Shown here: in pieces, positions 1 through 8,708 of the stretch
Layout of the letters: each line of letters begins with the position of its first letter
Numbering within the stretch: the first letter of the stretch is position 1
Assembly (NCBI RefSeq): GCF_040686855.1
Contig: NZ_JBFBOG010000001.1
Coordinates: forward strand, 186,001-250,000
Length of the DNA: 64,000 nucleotides
Source: Leifsonia sp040686855
GTDB lineage: Bacteria > Actinomycetota > Actinomycetes > Actinomycetales > Microbacteriaceae
Direction of reading: 5' to 3'
Notes under the pieces: generated by a model
Told to the model about the DNA's origin: nothing
The model's database searches: none
What the model saw: only the letters and a program-made list of their open reading frames with translations
Made by a program: the position numbers and the translations under genes

Positions 1-108
1 GAGCGCGCTCGGGATGCCGCAGAGCCCGAACCCGCCGACGGCGAGCGTGGCGCCGTCGGGGATGTCGGCGACCGCCTCCGCGGCCGTCGCCACCGTCTTG
101 TCGATCAT
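1..108 (-). CDS. CoA-transferase subunit A (3-oxoacid type), N-terminal part
   Basis: Only the first 36 codons are present; the gene runs off the left edge. The translation starts MIDKTVATAAEAVADIPDG and continues into GGFGLCGIPSAL, the glycine-rich N-terminal motif of family I CoA-transferase A subunits (ScoA/AtoD type). These enzymes move CoA from succinyl-CoA or another acyl-CoA to acetoacetate or a related acid. A strong purine-rich ribosome site (AGGAGGAGGA) sits just upstream of the ATG. It lies 38 nt after the acyl-CoA dehydrogenase stop on the same strand, so it is the last visible gene of the branched-chain acyl-CoA operon. Family call is good; the substrate is inferred. Confidence 0.8.
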   Translation of the reverse strand, partial: MIDKTVATAAEAVADIPDGATLAVGGFGLCGIPSAL

Positions 109-146
109 CCGTCCTCCTCCTCGTCGAGTGTCTGGCCGGCTCCAGG

Positions 147-1352
147 CTAGGCGTCGAAGCCCAGCGCGCGGGAGATGATCATGAGCTGCACCTCGCTGGT
201 GCCCTCGCCGATCTCCAGGATCTTCGAGTCGCGGTAGTGGCGGGCGACCGGGTTCTCGTTGAGGAAGCCGTAGCCGCCGAAGATCTGGGTCGCGTCGCGC
301 GCGTTGTCCATCGCGGCCTCGCTGCCGACGAGCTTGGCGATGGAGGCCTCGAGCTTGAACGGCTTGCCCGCCATCAACTTGAAGCAGGCGTCGTAGTACG
401 CGAGCCGCGCCGCGTGCACCCGGGCCTGCATCCGCGCGATCTTGAAGGCGATGTACTGGTTGGAGCCGATCGGCCGTCCGAAGACGTTGCGGGACTTCGC
501 ATACCGCAGCGCCTCCTCCAGGCAGCCCTGCGCGGCCCCGGTGCACAGCGCGGCGAACGCGACGCGGCCCTCGTCCAGTGTCAGCAGGAAGTCCGCGTAC
601 CCGCGACCACGCTCGCCCAGGAGGTTCGCCTCGGGCACGTGGACGTCGGTGAGCGTCAGCGGGTGGGTGTCGGAGGTGTGCCATCCCACCTTGTCGTAGA
701 CCGGCTCCGCCACGAAGCCGGGGGTGCCGGTCGGGACGATGATCGCCGACAGCTCCTTCTTGACCGACCCGTCGGCGCGACGCTCCTCGCCGGTCACGGC
801 GGTGATCGTGACGAGCTTGGTGATGTCGGAGCCGGAATTGGTGATGAACTGCTTGGTGCCGTTGATCACCCACTCGCCGTCGCGGAGCACCGCGGTGGTC
901 TTGGTGCCGCCCGCGTCGGATCCCGCGTCCGCCTCGGTCAGGCCGAAACCGGCGAGCGCCTCGCCGCGCGCGAGCATCGGCAGCCACTCCTGCTTCTGCT
1001 CCTCGGTGCCGTTGCGGTAGATGGGCATGGCGCCGAGGCCGATGCCCGCCTCCAGGGTGACGCCGATGGACTGGTCCACGCGTCCCAGCTGCTCGACGGC
1101 GAGGCAGAGCGACAGGTAGTCCTTGCCCTGGCCGCCGTACTCGACCGGGAAGGGGAGGCCGAACAGTCCCATCCGGCCCATCTCGGCGATGATGCCGTAC
1201 GGGAGGCTGCGCTTGGTGTCGTACTCGTAGGCGGCCGGGGCGACGACGTTGTCGGCGAAGTCGCGCACCTCGTCGCGGAGGCGGCGCTGCTCGTCGGTGA
1301 GCTCGAAGCCGGCGACCTCGGTGTCGGCGGGCCGGTCCATCTGCATGGTCAT
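147..1352 (-). CDS. acyl-CoA dehydrogenase (short/branched-chain type)
   Basis: A 401-residue FAD-dependent acyl-CoA dehydrogenase, which introduces the alpha-beta double bond into an acyl-CoA and passes electrons to ETF. The first signature (GFGLTEADAGSDAGGT, about residues 136-151) and the C-terminal signature (IFGGYGFLNENPVARHYRDS followed by EIGEGTSEVQ) are complete. The catalytic Glu383 is in the position used by medium-chain and butyryl-CoA dehydrogenases; human isovaleryl-CoA dehydrogenase has its base elsewhere, so isovaleryl-CoA is not certain as substrate. A Shine-Dalgarno-like AGGAA precedes the ATG. The gene follows the carboxylase alpha gene by 36 nt. The order matches the M. tuberculosis accD1-accA1-fadE19 block, which supports a role in leucine/branched-chain breakdown. 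Confidence 0.9.
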   Translation of the reverse strand: MTMQMDRPADTEVAGFELTDEQRRLRDEVRDFADNVVAPAAYEYDTKRSLPYGIIAEMGRMGLFGLPFPVEYGGQGKDYLSLCLAVEQLGRVDQSIGVTLEAGIGLGAMPIYRNGTEEQKQEWLPMLARGEALAGFGLTEADAGSDAGGTKTTAVLRDGEWVINGTKQFITNSGSDITKLVTITAVTGEERRADGSVKKELSAIIVPTGTPGFVAEPVYDKVGWHTSDTHPLTLTDVHVPEANLLGERGRGYADFLLTLDEGRVAFAALCTGAAQGCLEEALRYAKSRNVFGRPIGSNQYIAFKIARMQARVHAARLAYYDACFKLMAGKPFKLEASIAKLVGSEAAMDNARDATQIFGGYGFLNENPVARHYRDSKILEIGEGTSEVQLMIISRALGFDA

Positions 1353-1388
1353 GGGGTTCCTGTCTGTCTCGGAAGGCTCTCGTGGGGC

Positions 1389-3518
1389 CTATCGCTGGGC
1401 GGCGGCCGGGGGTGCCGGCGCCGCGTCCACCTCGAGGGGCGGCACATCGGTGGGGAGGTCGGGCTCGTCGGCGTCGGGCTCGCCGGCGTCGGGCTCGTCG
1501 GCGTCGACGCGGGCGACGAGCTGGTCCAGCCGGACGAGATCGCCCGGCTGCACGTGCACGGTGACGGCGCCCGCGACCGGGGCGAGGAGGCGGTGCTCCA
1601 TCTTCATCGCCTCGACCACGACGACCGTGTCGCCGGCGTCGACCCGGGCGCCGGACTCGACCGGGACCGCGACCACGGTGCCCGGCATCGGCGAACGGAG
1701 CTCGGGATGCGCGGCCGCGTCGCCGCGGTCGAGCGCGGCGAGCCGGTCGGCGAGCCGCGCGGCGCGATCGCGCAGGCGCAGCGGGCGGGCCCGCCCCTCG
1801 CGGGCGATCCAGACGGTGTCGCCGTCGCGGGCGACGTCGAAGCGCAGCGTGCAGCCGTCGAGGTCGACCAGGGCGACGGCGGGCTCGCCGGGGCGCTCGG
1901 GGTCGCGCAGACGCAGGGACGCCGCGCGGGCGTCCCCTTCTGCGACGGCCACCTGGGCCACCGACGGCTCGCCGGTCACGGTCACCGTCACGCCGTCCAC
2001 GTCGTACCGCGCGGGCCGTGCGCGCCCCAGCCGCCATCCGGTCGGGGCCGCCCACAGCATCCCGACCGCCGTCGGGGGCTCCTGCCAGCGGTCGAGGTGG
2101 GCGACCAGCGCCGCCGCGACGAGCTCGTCCTCCCCGGCCGGGGTCGGCGTCAGCTCCGAGTAGCGCCGGTCGATCAGCGTGGTGTCCATCCACCCGGCGA
2201 CGACATCCTCGTCGGCGGCCAGCTCGGCGAGCCACGCGACGTTCGACACCGCCCCGAGGATGCTCGTGCGGCCGAGCGCCCCGCGCAGCCGCGCAAGCGC
2301 CTCCGACCGGTCCGACCCCCAGGCGATCACCTTCGACAGCATCGGGTCGTAGTCGGTCACGATCGGGATGCCCGCCGCGAGACCGCTGTCGACCCGGACG
2401 CCCTCCCCCGTCGGCTCGCGCAGCGCCAGCACGCGGCCGGCGGCGGGCAGGAAACCGCGCTCGGGGTCTTCGGCGTACACGCGGGCCTCCACGGCGTGCC
2501 CGGTCAGTGTCACGTCGTCCTGCACGAAGCCCAGCGGCTCGCCCGCCGCGATCCGCAGCTGCTGCTCCACCAGGTCCAGCCCGGTCACGAGCTCGGTCAC
2601 GGGATGCTCGACCTGCAGCCGCGTGTTCATCTCCATGAAGAAGAACTCGTCCGGCGCCTCCGCCGACACCAGGAACTCGACCGTCCCCGCCCCCACATAG
2701 CCGACCGACGCGGCGACCCGGCAGGCGGCCTCCCCGATCCGGGCGCGGGTGGACGCGTCCAGCAGCGGCGACGGAGCCTCCTCGATCACCTTCTGGTGGC
2801 GGCGCTGGAGCGAGCACTCGCGCTCGCCGAGGTGCACGATCCCGCCGTGGCGGTCGGCGAGCACCTGCACCTCGATGTGGCGCGGGGACGACACCAGCCG
2901 CTCCAGGAACAGCGTGTCGTCGCCGAACGCGGCCGCGGCCACGCGGCGGGCGGCGCGCAGCGCCTCCGGGAGCTCGGCGGCCGACCGCACGGCCTGCATC
3001 CCCTTGCCGCCGCCGCCCGCCGACGGCTTCACCAGCACCGGGAAGCCGATGCGCTCGGCGGCGGCGATCAGGTCGTCGTCGGAGAGCCCGGGCTCGGCGA
3101 TGCCGGGGATGGTCGGCACGTCGTGCTCGGCGACGGCCTGCTTGGCGGTGATCTTGTCGCCCATCACCTCGAGCGCGTGCACGCCCGGGCCGACGAAGAC
3201 GATGCCGGCGCTCTCGCACGCCTCGGCGAGTGCCGGGTTCTCGGACAGGAAGCCGTACCCGGGATGGACGGCCTCGGCGCCCGTGCGGCGCGCAGCCTCG
3301 ACGATCGCGTCGACGTTCAGGTAGCTGTCGCGCGCGGGCGCCGGTCCGAGCCGGACGGCGACGTCGGCGAGCGCGACGTGCGGAGCGTCGCGGTCGGCGT
3401 CGCTGTACACCGCGACCGAGCGGATGCCGAGCTTCTGCAGTGTCCGGATGACGCGGCAGGCGATCTCGCCGCGGTTGGCGACGAGCACCGTGCCGAAGGG
3501 GGTGGAGGTCATCGTCAT
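1389..3518 (-). CDS. biotin-dependent acyl-CoA carboxylase alpha subunit (biotin carboxylase + BCCP; methylcrotonyl-CoA carboxylase type)
   Basis: A 709-residue subunit. A biotin carboxylase N-domain (VLVANRGEIACRVIRT near the start), an ATP-grasp domain (about 120-325, with KPSAGGGGKGM) and a biotin carboxylase C-domain are followed by a linker and a C-terminal biotinyl domain with VEAMKME; Lys639 is the biotinylated residue. It carboxylates biotin with ATP and bicarbonate for the partner carboxyltransferase. The ATG at 3518 overlaps the carboxyltransferase stop by one base (TGATG), so translation is probably coupled; a second ATG two codons later is possible. After the biotinyl domain there is an acidic tail encoded by three 15-bp direct repeats (1458-1502). 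With the dehydrogenase and CoA-transferase downstream, methylcrotonyl-CoA is the likely substrate, by analogy with mycobacterial AccA1-AccD1. Confidence 0.9.
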   Translation of the reverse strand: MTMTSTPFGTVLVANRGEIACRVIRTLQKLGIRSVAVYSDADRDAPHVALADVAVRLGPAPARDSYLNVDAIVEAARRTGAEAVHPGYGFLSENPALAEACESAGIVFVGPGVHALEVMGDKITAKQAVAEHDVPTIPGIAEPGLSDDDLIAAAERIGFPVLVKPSAGGGGKGMQAVRSAAELPEALRAARRVAAAAFGDDTLFLERLVSSPRHIEVQVLADRHGGIVHLGERECSLQRRHQKVIEEAPSPLLDASTRARIGEAACRVAASVGYVGAGTVEFLVSAEAPDEFFFMEMNTRLQVEHPVTELVTGLDLVEQQLRIAAGEPLGFVQDDVTLTGHAVEARVYAEDPERGFLPAAGRVLALREPTGEGVRVDSGLAAGIPIVTDYDPMLSKVIAWGSDRSEALARLRGALGRTSILGAVSNVAWLAELAADEDVVAGWMDTTLIDRRYSELTPTPAGEDELVAAALVAHLDRWQEPPTAVGMLWAAPTGWRLGRARPARYDVDGVTVTVTGEPSVAQVAVAEGDARAASLRLRDPERPGEPAVALVDLDGCTLRFDVARDGDTVWIAREGRARPLRLRDRAARLADRLAALDRGDAAAHPELRSPMPGTVVAVPVESGARVDAGDTVVVVEAMKMEHRLLAPVAGAVTVHVQPGDLVRLDQLVARVDADEPDAGEPDADEPDLPTDVPPLEVDAAPAPPAAAQR

Positions 3519-5125
3519 CACATCCGGAAGAGGCCGAAGGCCGTGTCGGGAAGCGGGGTTCGCGCGATCACGTCGAGCGCGAGGCCCAGCACGGTGCGGG
3601 TCTCGGCGGGGTCGATCACGCCGTCGTCCCACAGCCGGGCGGTCGAGTAGTACGGGTTGCCCTGCTCCTCGTACTGCGCGGCGATCGGCGCGCGGAAGGC
3701 GGCCTCGTCGTCGGCCGACCACTCCTCGCCGCGCGCCTCCAGCTGGTCGCGCTTCACGGTCGCCAGCACGCTCGACGCCTGCTGACCGCCCATCACCGAG
3801 ATGCGTGCCGCGGGCCACATCCACAGGAAGCGCGGCGAGTACGCCCGGCCGCACATGGAGTAGTTGCCCGCGCCGAACGATCCACCGATGACGACGGTCA
3901 GCTTCGGCACGCGGGTCGTGGCGACCGCGGTGACCATCTTGGCGCCGTTCTTCGCGATGCCGCCGGCCTCGTAGTCCCGGCCGACCATGAAGCCGGAGAT
4001 GTTCTGCAGGAACAGCAGCGGGATCCCGCGCTGATCGCACAGCTCGATGAAGTGGGCGCCCTTGAGCGCGGACTCGCTGAACAGCACGCCGTTGTTCGCC
4101 ACGATGCCGACGGGGTGGCCGTGGATGCGGGCGAAGCCGGTGACGAGCGTGGTGCCGTACTCGGGCTTGAACTCCTCGAAACCGCTGCCGTCGACGATCC
4201 GCGCGATGACCTCGTGCACGTCGTAGGGCGCCTGCACGTCGACCGGGACGACGCCGTACAACTCGGCGGGATCGGCGGCCGGATCGACGGCGTCGAGGAC
4301 CGGCCAGGCCGGGTCGAGCGGCGGCGGGAGGGTCGCGACGATGTCGCGCACGATCGCCAGCGCGTGCTCGTCGTCCTCGGCCAGGTGGTCGACGACGCCC
4401 GAGGTGCGCGCGTGCAGGTCGCCGCCGCCCAGCTCCTCCGCGGTGACGACCTCGCCGATCGCCGCCTTCACCAGTGGCGGCCCGCCGAGGAAGATCGTGC
4501 CCTGGTTGCGGACGATGACCGTCTCGTCGCTCATCGCCGGCACGTAGGCGCCGCCCGCGGTGCACGAGCCGAGCACGGCCGCGATCTGCGGAATCTTCGC
4601 CGCGGACAGCCGGGCCTGGTTGTAGAAGATCCGGCCGAAGTGGTCGCGGTCGGGGAAGACCTCGTCCTGCATCGGCAGGAACGCGCCACCCGAGTCCACC
4701 AGGTAGATGCAGGGCAGGCGGTTCTCGAGCGCGACCTCCTGGGCCCGGAGGTGCTTCTTGACCGTCATCGGGTAGTACGTGCCGCCCTTCACGGTGGCGT
4801 CGTTGCACACGATCATCACGTGGCGGCCGGCGACCAGGCCGATCCCGGCGATGACGCCGGCCGCGGGGCTCTCGTCGTCGTACATCCCGGTCGCCGCGAG
4901 GGGTGCCAGCTCGAGGAAGGGGCTGCCCTCGTCGAGCAGCGCGTCGATGCGGTCGCGCGGGAGCAGCTTGCCGCGGGCCACGTGGCGCTCGCGGGCGCGC
5001 TCCGGTCCCCCGGCCGCGGCTGTGGCCAGCCGCCGTCGCAGGTCGGCCACCAGCTCGCGCTGGGCGGCGTCGTTCTGCTCGAACCGCGCATCCGTGGCGG
5101 ACGCCTCGCTGATCAGGGTCGGCAT
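3518..5125 (-). CDS. acyl-CoA carboxylase beta subunit (carboxyltransferase; methylcrotonyl-CoA carboxylase type)
   Basis: A 535-residue carboxyltransferase with the two crotonase-fold halves: N-half with KGGTYYPMTVKKHLRAQE and YLVDSGGAFLPMQ, C-half with FLQNISGFMVGRDYEAGGIA and VIGGSFGAGNYSMCGRAYSP. These and the FLWMWPAARISVMGG stretch are characteristic of methylcrotonyl-CoA carboxylase beta subunits (MCCC2/AccD1). It transfers carboxyl from biotin on the alpha subunit to the acyl-CoA. It is the first gene of the minus-strand operon and starts opposite the tetR gene, with the duplicated operator in the gap. The stop overlaps the alpha-subunit start by one base. Confidence 0.92.
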   Translation of the reverse strand: MPTLISEASATDARFEQNDAAQRELVADLRRRLATAAAGGPERARERHVARGKLLPRDRIDALLDEGSPFLELAPLAATGMYDDESPAAGVIAGIGLVAGRHVMIVCNDATVKGGTYYPMTVKKHLRAQEVALENRLPCIYLVDSGGAFLPMQDEVFPDRDHFGRIFYNQARLSAAKIPQIAAVLGSCTAGGAYVPAMSDETVIVRNQGTIFLGGPPLVKAAIGEVVTAEELGGGDLHARTSGVVDHLAEDDEHALAIVRDIVATLPPPLDPAWPVLDAVDPAADPAELYGVVPVDVQAPYDVHEVIARIVDGSGFEEFKPEYGTTLVTGFARIHGHPVGIVANNGVLFSESALKGAHFIELCDQRGIPLLFLQNISGFMVGRDYEAGGIAKNGAKMVTAVATTRVPKLTVVIGGSFGAGNYSMCGRAYSPRFLWMWPAARISVMGGQQASSVLATVKRDQLEARGEEWSADDEAAFRAPIAAQYEEQGNPYYSTARLWDDGVIDPAETRTVLGLALDVIARTPLPDTAFGLFRM

Positions 5126-5153
5126 GCTGCTCCGTTGTCGTCGTCGACAGTCG

Positions 5154-5195
5154 GTTAGTGGTCACTAACTCGGTTTTAGGTTAGTGTTCACTAAC
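5154..5195. promoter_or_regulatory. duplicated 16-bp palindromic operator between carboxylase operon and tetR
   Basis: Two copies of the inverted repeat GTTAGTG-N2-CACTAAC lie at 5154-5169 and 5180-5195, with centre-to-centre spacing of 26 bp. The arms are perfect in both; the central dinucleotide is GT in one and TT in the other. They occupy the short divergent gap between the carboxyltransferase start (5125) and the TetR start (5223). They are the obvious binding site for that TetR protein, repressing both directions. The structure is directly visible; the binding partner is inferred. Confidence 0.8.
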
Positions 5196-5222
5196 CGAAA
5201 TGTCCAGCACCGGCGGAGAACG

Positions 5223-5846
5223 ATGACCCAGCTCGATCCCACCACTCCCGTGGAGCGCCCCACGCAGCGCAGCCAGGCCAAGGCCGACCGCCGCGCCGCA
5301 CTGCTCGACGCCGCCGCCGGCCTGTTCGCCGAGCGGGGGTTCAACGGCGTCTCGATCGAAGACCTCGGGGCGGCCGCCGGCGTGAGCGGCCCCGCGGTCT
5401 ACCGGCACTTCGCGTCGAAGCAGGCCGTGCTCGAGGCGCTGCTGGTCGGCGTCAGCGAGCGCCTGCTCGCCGGCGGCCAGGAGGTGTCGGAGAATGCGCC
5501 GGGCGCGGAGTCCGCCCTCCTCGCCCTGATCGGCTTCCACATCGACTTCGCGCTCGGCGAGCCCGACACCATCCGCGTGCAGGACCGCGACCTCGACGCC
5601 CTCCCCGACGCCCCGCGCCGCCAGGTCCGCCGGCTGCAGCGCCGCTACGTGGAGGTGTGGATGCGCGTGCTCGGCGCGCTGCACCCCGGCCTCGCCGACG
5701 ACGAGCTGCGTGTCCGGGTGCAGGGCACGTTCGGCCTGCTCAACTCGACCCCGCACACCGCACGCATCGGCGGCGCCCCCGTGGCCGCGGCGCAGGTGCG
5801 GCCGGTCCTCGAGCGGATGGCCTGGGCCGCGCTCACCTCCGACTGA
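5223..5846 (+). CDS. TetR-family transcriptional regulator of the branched-chain acyl-CoA operon
   Basis: A 207-residue protein with an N-terminal TetR HTH (about residues 17-63; AALLDAAAGLFAERGFNGVS, then GPAVYRHFASKQAVLEALL) and a variable ligand-binding C-terminal domain. I chose the ATG at 5223 because GGAG sits just upstream; a longer reading from 5184 would start inside the operator. The gene diverges from the carboxylase operon across two identical palindromes, the usual arrangement for a TetR repressor sensing an acyl-CoA or acid intermediate. The same arrangement occurs in M. tuberculosis, where Rv2506 (BkaR) diverges from accD1-accA1-fadE19. The ligand is unknown. Confidence 0.88.
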   Translation: MTQLDPTTPVERPTQRSQAKADRRAALLDAAAGLFAERGFNGVSIEDLGAAAGVSGPAVYRHFASKQAVLEALLVGVSERLLAGGQEVSENAPGAESALLALIGFHIDFALGEPDTIRVQDRDLDALPDAPRRQVRRLQRRYVEVWMRVLGALHPGLADDELRVRVQGTFGLLNSTPHTARIGGAPVAAAQVRPVLERMAWAALTSD

Positions 5847-5906
5847 GCGGGGCCTGCCGCGCGAAACGGAGGAGATCCCGCCGTCTCCGGCCTGCGCCTC
5901 CTCCCT

Positions 5907-5937
5907 TCCGCGTCCGCCATCGGCGTGTCGGGACGGA
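5907..5937. repeat. possible degenerate copy of the CGGCGTGT hairpin element
   Basis: The 14-mer CCATCGGCGTGTCG at 5917-5930 is identical to the loop region of the long hairpin at 47522-47587. Here it sits between TCCG-CG-TCC and GGACGGA, which can form only a 7-bp stem with a 2-nt bulge. It lies in the 217-bp gap after the tetR gene, matching the after-gene position of the better copies. It could be a decayed element or a chance match in GC-rich DNA. Confidence 0.3.
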
Positions 5938-6063
5938 TGTCCTCCGTTCTCGACGACGGGTGGCTGGAGTGAGGACTCGGGGAGCGCATCTCTCTGGAGG
6001 TGCCGTCACCCGGATGAGCTACAGTCCGAAGGGAGGGCGGCACCGGCCGGACGAAGGAGCGAC

Positions 6064-8673
6064 GTGGGCGACGACACCCCGCGGCTGAGGCTGCACCACC
6101 GCGTGCTGCGGGTCGTCGGCGCTGTGCTCGCGGTGCTCCTCGTGCTCGTCGTGATCGCCGGCGGCGTCGCCGTGTGGACGGTCACGCGGTCCTTCCCTCA
6201 GACGGCCGGGACCGTGGATGTGCCCGGGCTGTCGAAGCCGGTCACGGTGTACCGCGACGACGCCGGCGTCCCGCAGCTGTACGCCTCCACCCCCGACGAC
6301 CTCTTCCGGGCGCAGGGCTACGTGCACGCGCAGGACCGGTTCTGGGAGATGGACTTCCGCCGGCACGTGACCGCCGGTCGCCTGTCCGAGCTGTTCGGCG
6401 CGAGCCAGGTGCCGACCGACACCTTCATCCGCACCCTCGGATGGCGCCAGGTCGCCGAGCAGGAGGTGAAGCTCCTCGATCCCACCTCGCTGAAGTACTA
6501 CCAGGACTACGCCGACGGGGTGAACGCGTACCTGAAGCGGCACTCGGGCGCCGAGCTGTCGCTGGAGTACGCGGTGCTCGGCCTCCAGAACCCGTCGTAC
6601 AAGCCCGAACCGTGGACCCCGGCGGACTCGGTGGCGTGGCTGAAGGCGATGGCGTGGGACCTCCGCTCCAACCTCGAGGACGAGATCGACCGGGCCCTGC
6701 TCGCCACCAAGCTGAAGCCGGAGCAGGTGGCGGAGCTGCATCCCGGCTACCCGTACACCGCGCATCCCACGATCACCGACCAGGGCGGCGGTGACCCGCG
6801 CACCGTCACGCCGGATGTGGACCCGCGGGCCGTCGCCTCCTCCGCGTCCGCCGAGGCGTCCGCCGACGGGGCTTCCGTCGATCCTGCCGCGTACGCCGCG
6901 CAGCTGAAGCAGGTCGCGGCAAGCGTGGAGGCGCTGCCGCAGCTGATGGGACCGGCGGGGGACGACATCGGGTCGAACTCGTGGGTCGTCGCCGGCTCGC
7001 ACACCGCCAGCGGCAAGCCGCTCCTCGCCAACGACCCGCATCTCGGGGCGGCCCTGCCGTCGGTCTGGTACCAGATGGGGCTGCACTGCCGGACGGTGGA
7101 CCAGGCGTGCCCGTTCGACGTGGCCGGCTTCAGCTTCTCCGGTTTCCCGGGCGTCATCATCGGGCACAACAACAAGATCTCGTGGGGGTTCACCAACCTC
7201 GGCCCGGATGTCGCGGACCTGTTCGTCGAGAAGGTCACGGGCGACACGTACGAGTACGACGGGCGGCAGGTGCCCCTCGTGAAGCGCACCGAGCGGATCA
7301 AGGTCGCGGGCGGAAAGGACGTCGTCATCACGGTCCGCTCGACCGGGCACGGGCCGATCGTCACGGACATCGGCGACGCGTACGCGGTGATCGCCAAGGA
7401 CCAGGCGGGCAAGCTCGGGGTGCCGGCGCAGAAGTTCCAGCTGTCGCTCGGCTGGACCGCGCTCACGCCGGGCACGACCGCCAACGCCATCTTCGCCTTC
7501 GACACCGCGTGGGACTGGACGAGCTTCCGCGCCGCCGCTCGGCAGTTCCAGGTGCCGTCGCAGAACCTCGTCTACGCCGACACCGACGGGAACATCGGCT
7601 ATCAGGCCCCCGGCCTCATCCCGGTTCGCGGGACGGGCGACGGGACGCTGCCGGTTCCCGGATGGGACAGCCGGTACAGCTGGACGGGCACCCTTCCGTT
7701 CGACCAGCTGCCCTCGGTGCTCAATCCGCCGTCCGGCTACATCGTGACCGCGAACAATGCCGCGGTCGGCCCCGGCTACCCCGTGCTCATCACGGCCGAC
7801 TGGGATCAGGGCTACCGGGCGAACCAGATCGAGCTGCGGCTCGCGAAGCTCTTCGCGGACGGGAAGAAGGTGACCGCGGAGGACATGTCGGCCATCCAGT
7901 CCGACACCTACGACGCCAACGCGGCGAACCTCGTCCCGGTGCTGCGCACAGTCGCGGCGAAGCCCGGCGCGTCGACCGAGGTACAGCAGGCCGCGCGCCT
8001 GCTCGACGGCTGGGACTACCGCGACGACGCCGGCAGCGCGGAGGCCGCGTACTTCGCGGTGTTCTGGAAGGAGCTGCTGCACGACACGTTCGCTCGCAAG
8101 CTGCCGTCAGGCACCGCTCCGACCGGCGGCGACCGCTGGTTCTCGGTCGTGAAGTCGCTCCTCGACCAGCCCGACTCCTCGTGGTGGGCGGACTCGGATC
8201 TCGGAACCTCCGATCGCGATTCGATGATCGACTACGCCGCAGGCCAGGCCTGGGCGGAAGCGCGGCGCCTGCTGGGCGGCGACCCGTCGTCGTGGCGCTG
8301 GGACCGCCTCCACACCCTCACACTGAAGAACGCGAGCTTCGGCGTTTCCGGTGTCGCGCCGATCGAGTGGCTGTTCAACCGCGGCCCCTGGCACGTCGGC
8401 GGCGGCGGCGGCATCGTCGACGCGACGGGATGGGACACCACCGTCGGCTATCAGGTCGACCGCGTGCCGTCGATGCGGATGGTCGTCGACCTGTCCGACT
8501 TCGACAAGAGCAGGTGGATCAACCTGACCGGCGCCTCCGGGCACGCCTTCGACGCGCACTACACCGACCAGACGGACCTCTGGGCGGCGGGCAGGACGAG
8601 GCCGTGGCCGTTCTCTGCGGCCGCGGTGAAGAAAGCGGCGGACCAGACTCTGACCCTGCGTCCCGCCGGCTGA
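6064..8673 (+). CDS. penicillin acylase family (Ntn-hydrolase) membrane-anchored amidase
   Basis: An 869-residue member of the penicillin amidase family. These proteins are cleaved autocatalytically into alpha and beta chains, the new N-terminal serine of the beta chain being the nucleophile. The junction DDIGSNSWVVAG gives Ser304 as nucleophile, and the following NDPHLG and PGVIIGHNN stretches are typical of the beta chain. An N-terminal hydrophobic segment (about residues 16-40) suggests export with a membrane anchor. I start it at GTG 6064, preceded by GAAGGAG; upstream in-frame sequence has no family similarity. Natural substrates of such enzymes are often N-acyl compounds such as acyl-homoserine lactones, but nothing here identifies the substrate. 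It converges on gltA. Confidence 0.85.
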   Translation: MGDDTPRLRLHHRVLRVVGAVLAVLLVLVVIAGGVAVWTVTRSFPQTAGTVDVPGLSKPVTVYRDDAGVPQLYASTPDDLFRAQGYVHAQDRFWEMDFRRHVTAGRLSELFGASQVPTDTFIRTLGWRQVAEQEVKLLDPTSLKYYQDYADGVNAYLKRHSGAELSLEYAVLGLQNPSYKPEPWTPADSVAWLKAMAWDLRSNLEDEIDRALLATKLKPEQVAELHPGYPYTAHPTITDQGGGDPRTVTPDVDPRAVASSASAEASADGASVDPAAYAAQLKQVAASVEALPQLMGPAGDDIGSNSWVVAGSHTASGKPLLANDPHLGAALPSVWYQMGLHCRTVDQACPFDVAGFSFSGFPGVIIGHNNKISWGFTNLGPDVADLFVEKVTGDTYEYDGRQVPLVKRTERIKVAGGKDVVITVRSTGHGPIVTDIGDAYAVIAKDQAGKLGVPAQKFQLSLGWTALTPGTTANAIFAFDTAWDWTSFRAAARQFQVPSQNLVYADTDGNIGYQAPGLIPVRGTGDGTLPVPGWDSRYSWTGTLPFDQLPSVLNPPSGYIVTANNAAVGPGYPVLITADWDQGYRANQIELRLAKLFADGKKVTAEDMSAIQSDTYDANAANLVPVLRTVAAKPGASTEVQQAARLLDGWDYRDDAGSAEAAYFAVFWKELLHDTFARKLPSGTAPTGGDRWFSVVKSLLDQPDSSWWADSDLGTSDRDSMIDYAAGQAWAEARRLLGGDPSSWRWDRLHTLTLKNASFGVSGVAPIEWLFNRGPWHVGGGGGIVDATGWDTTVGYQVDRVPSMRMVVDLSDFDKSRWINLTGASGHAFDAHYTDQTDLWAAGRTRPWPFSAAAVKKAADQTLTLRPAG

Positions 8674-8708
8674 GTCAGCGGCACACTCCCCGTTGACGGA
8701 GGACCGGG

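Noticed and set aside
237..3650. Very long open frame of 1137 codons on the plus strand
   Set aside because: It is a shadow of the acyl-CoA dehydrogenase and carboxylase genes; it is a Gly/Arg-rich composition with no domain, typical of GC-rich antisense frames. Other long antisense frames (for example 12002-14494, 17372-18982, 18874-20985 and 27242-29257) were rejected for the same reason.
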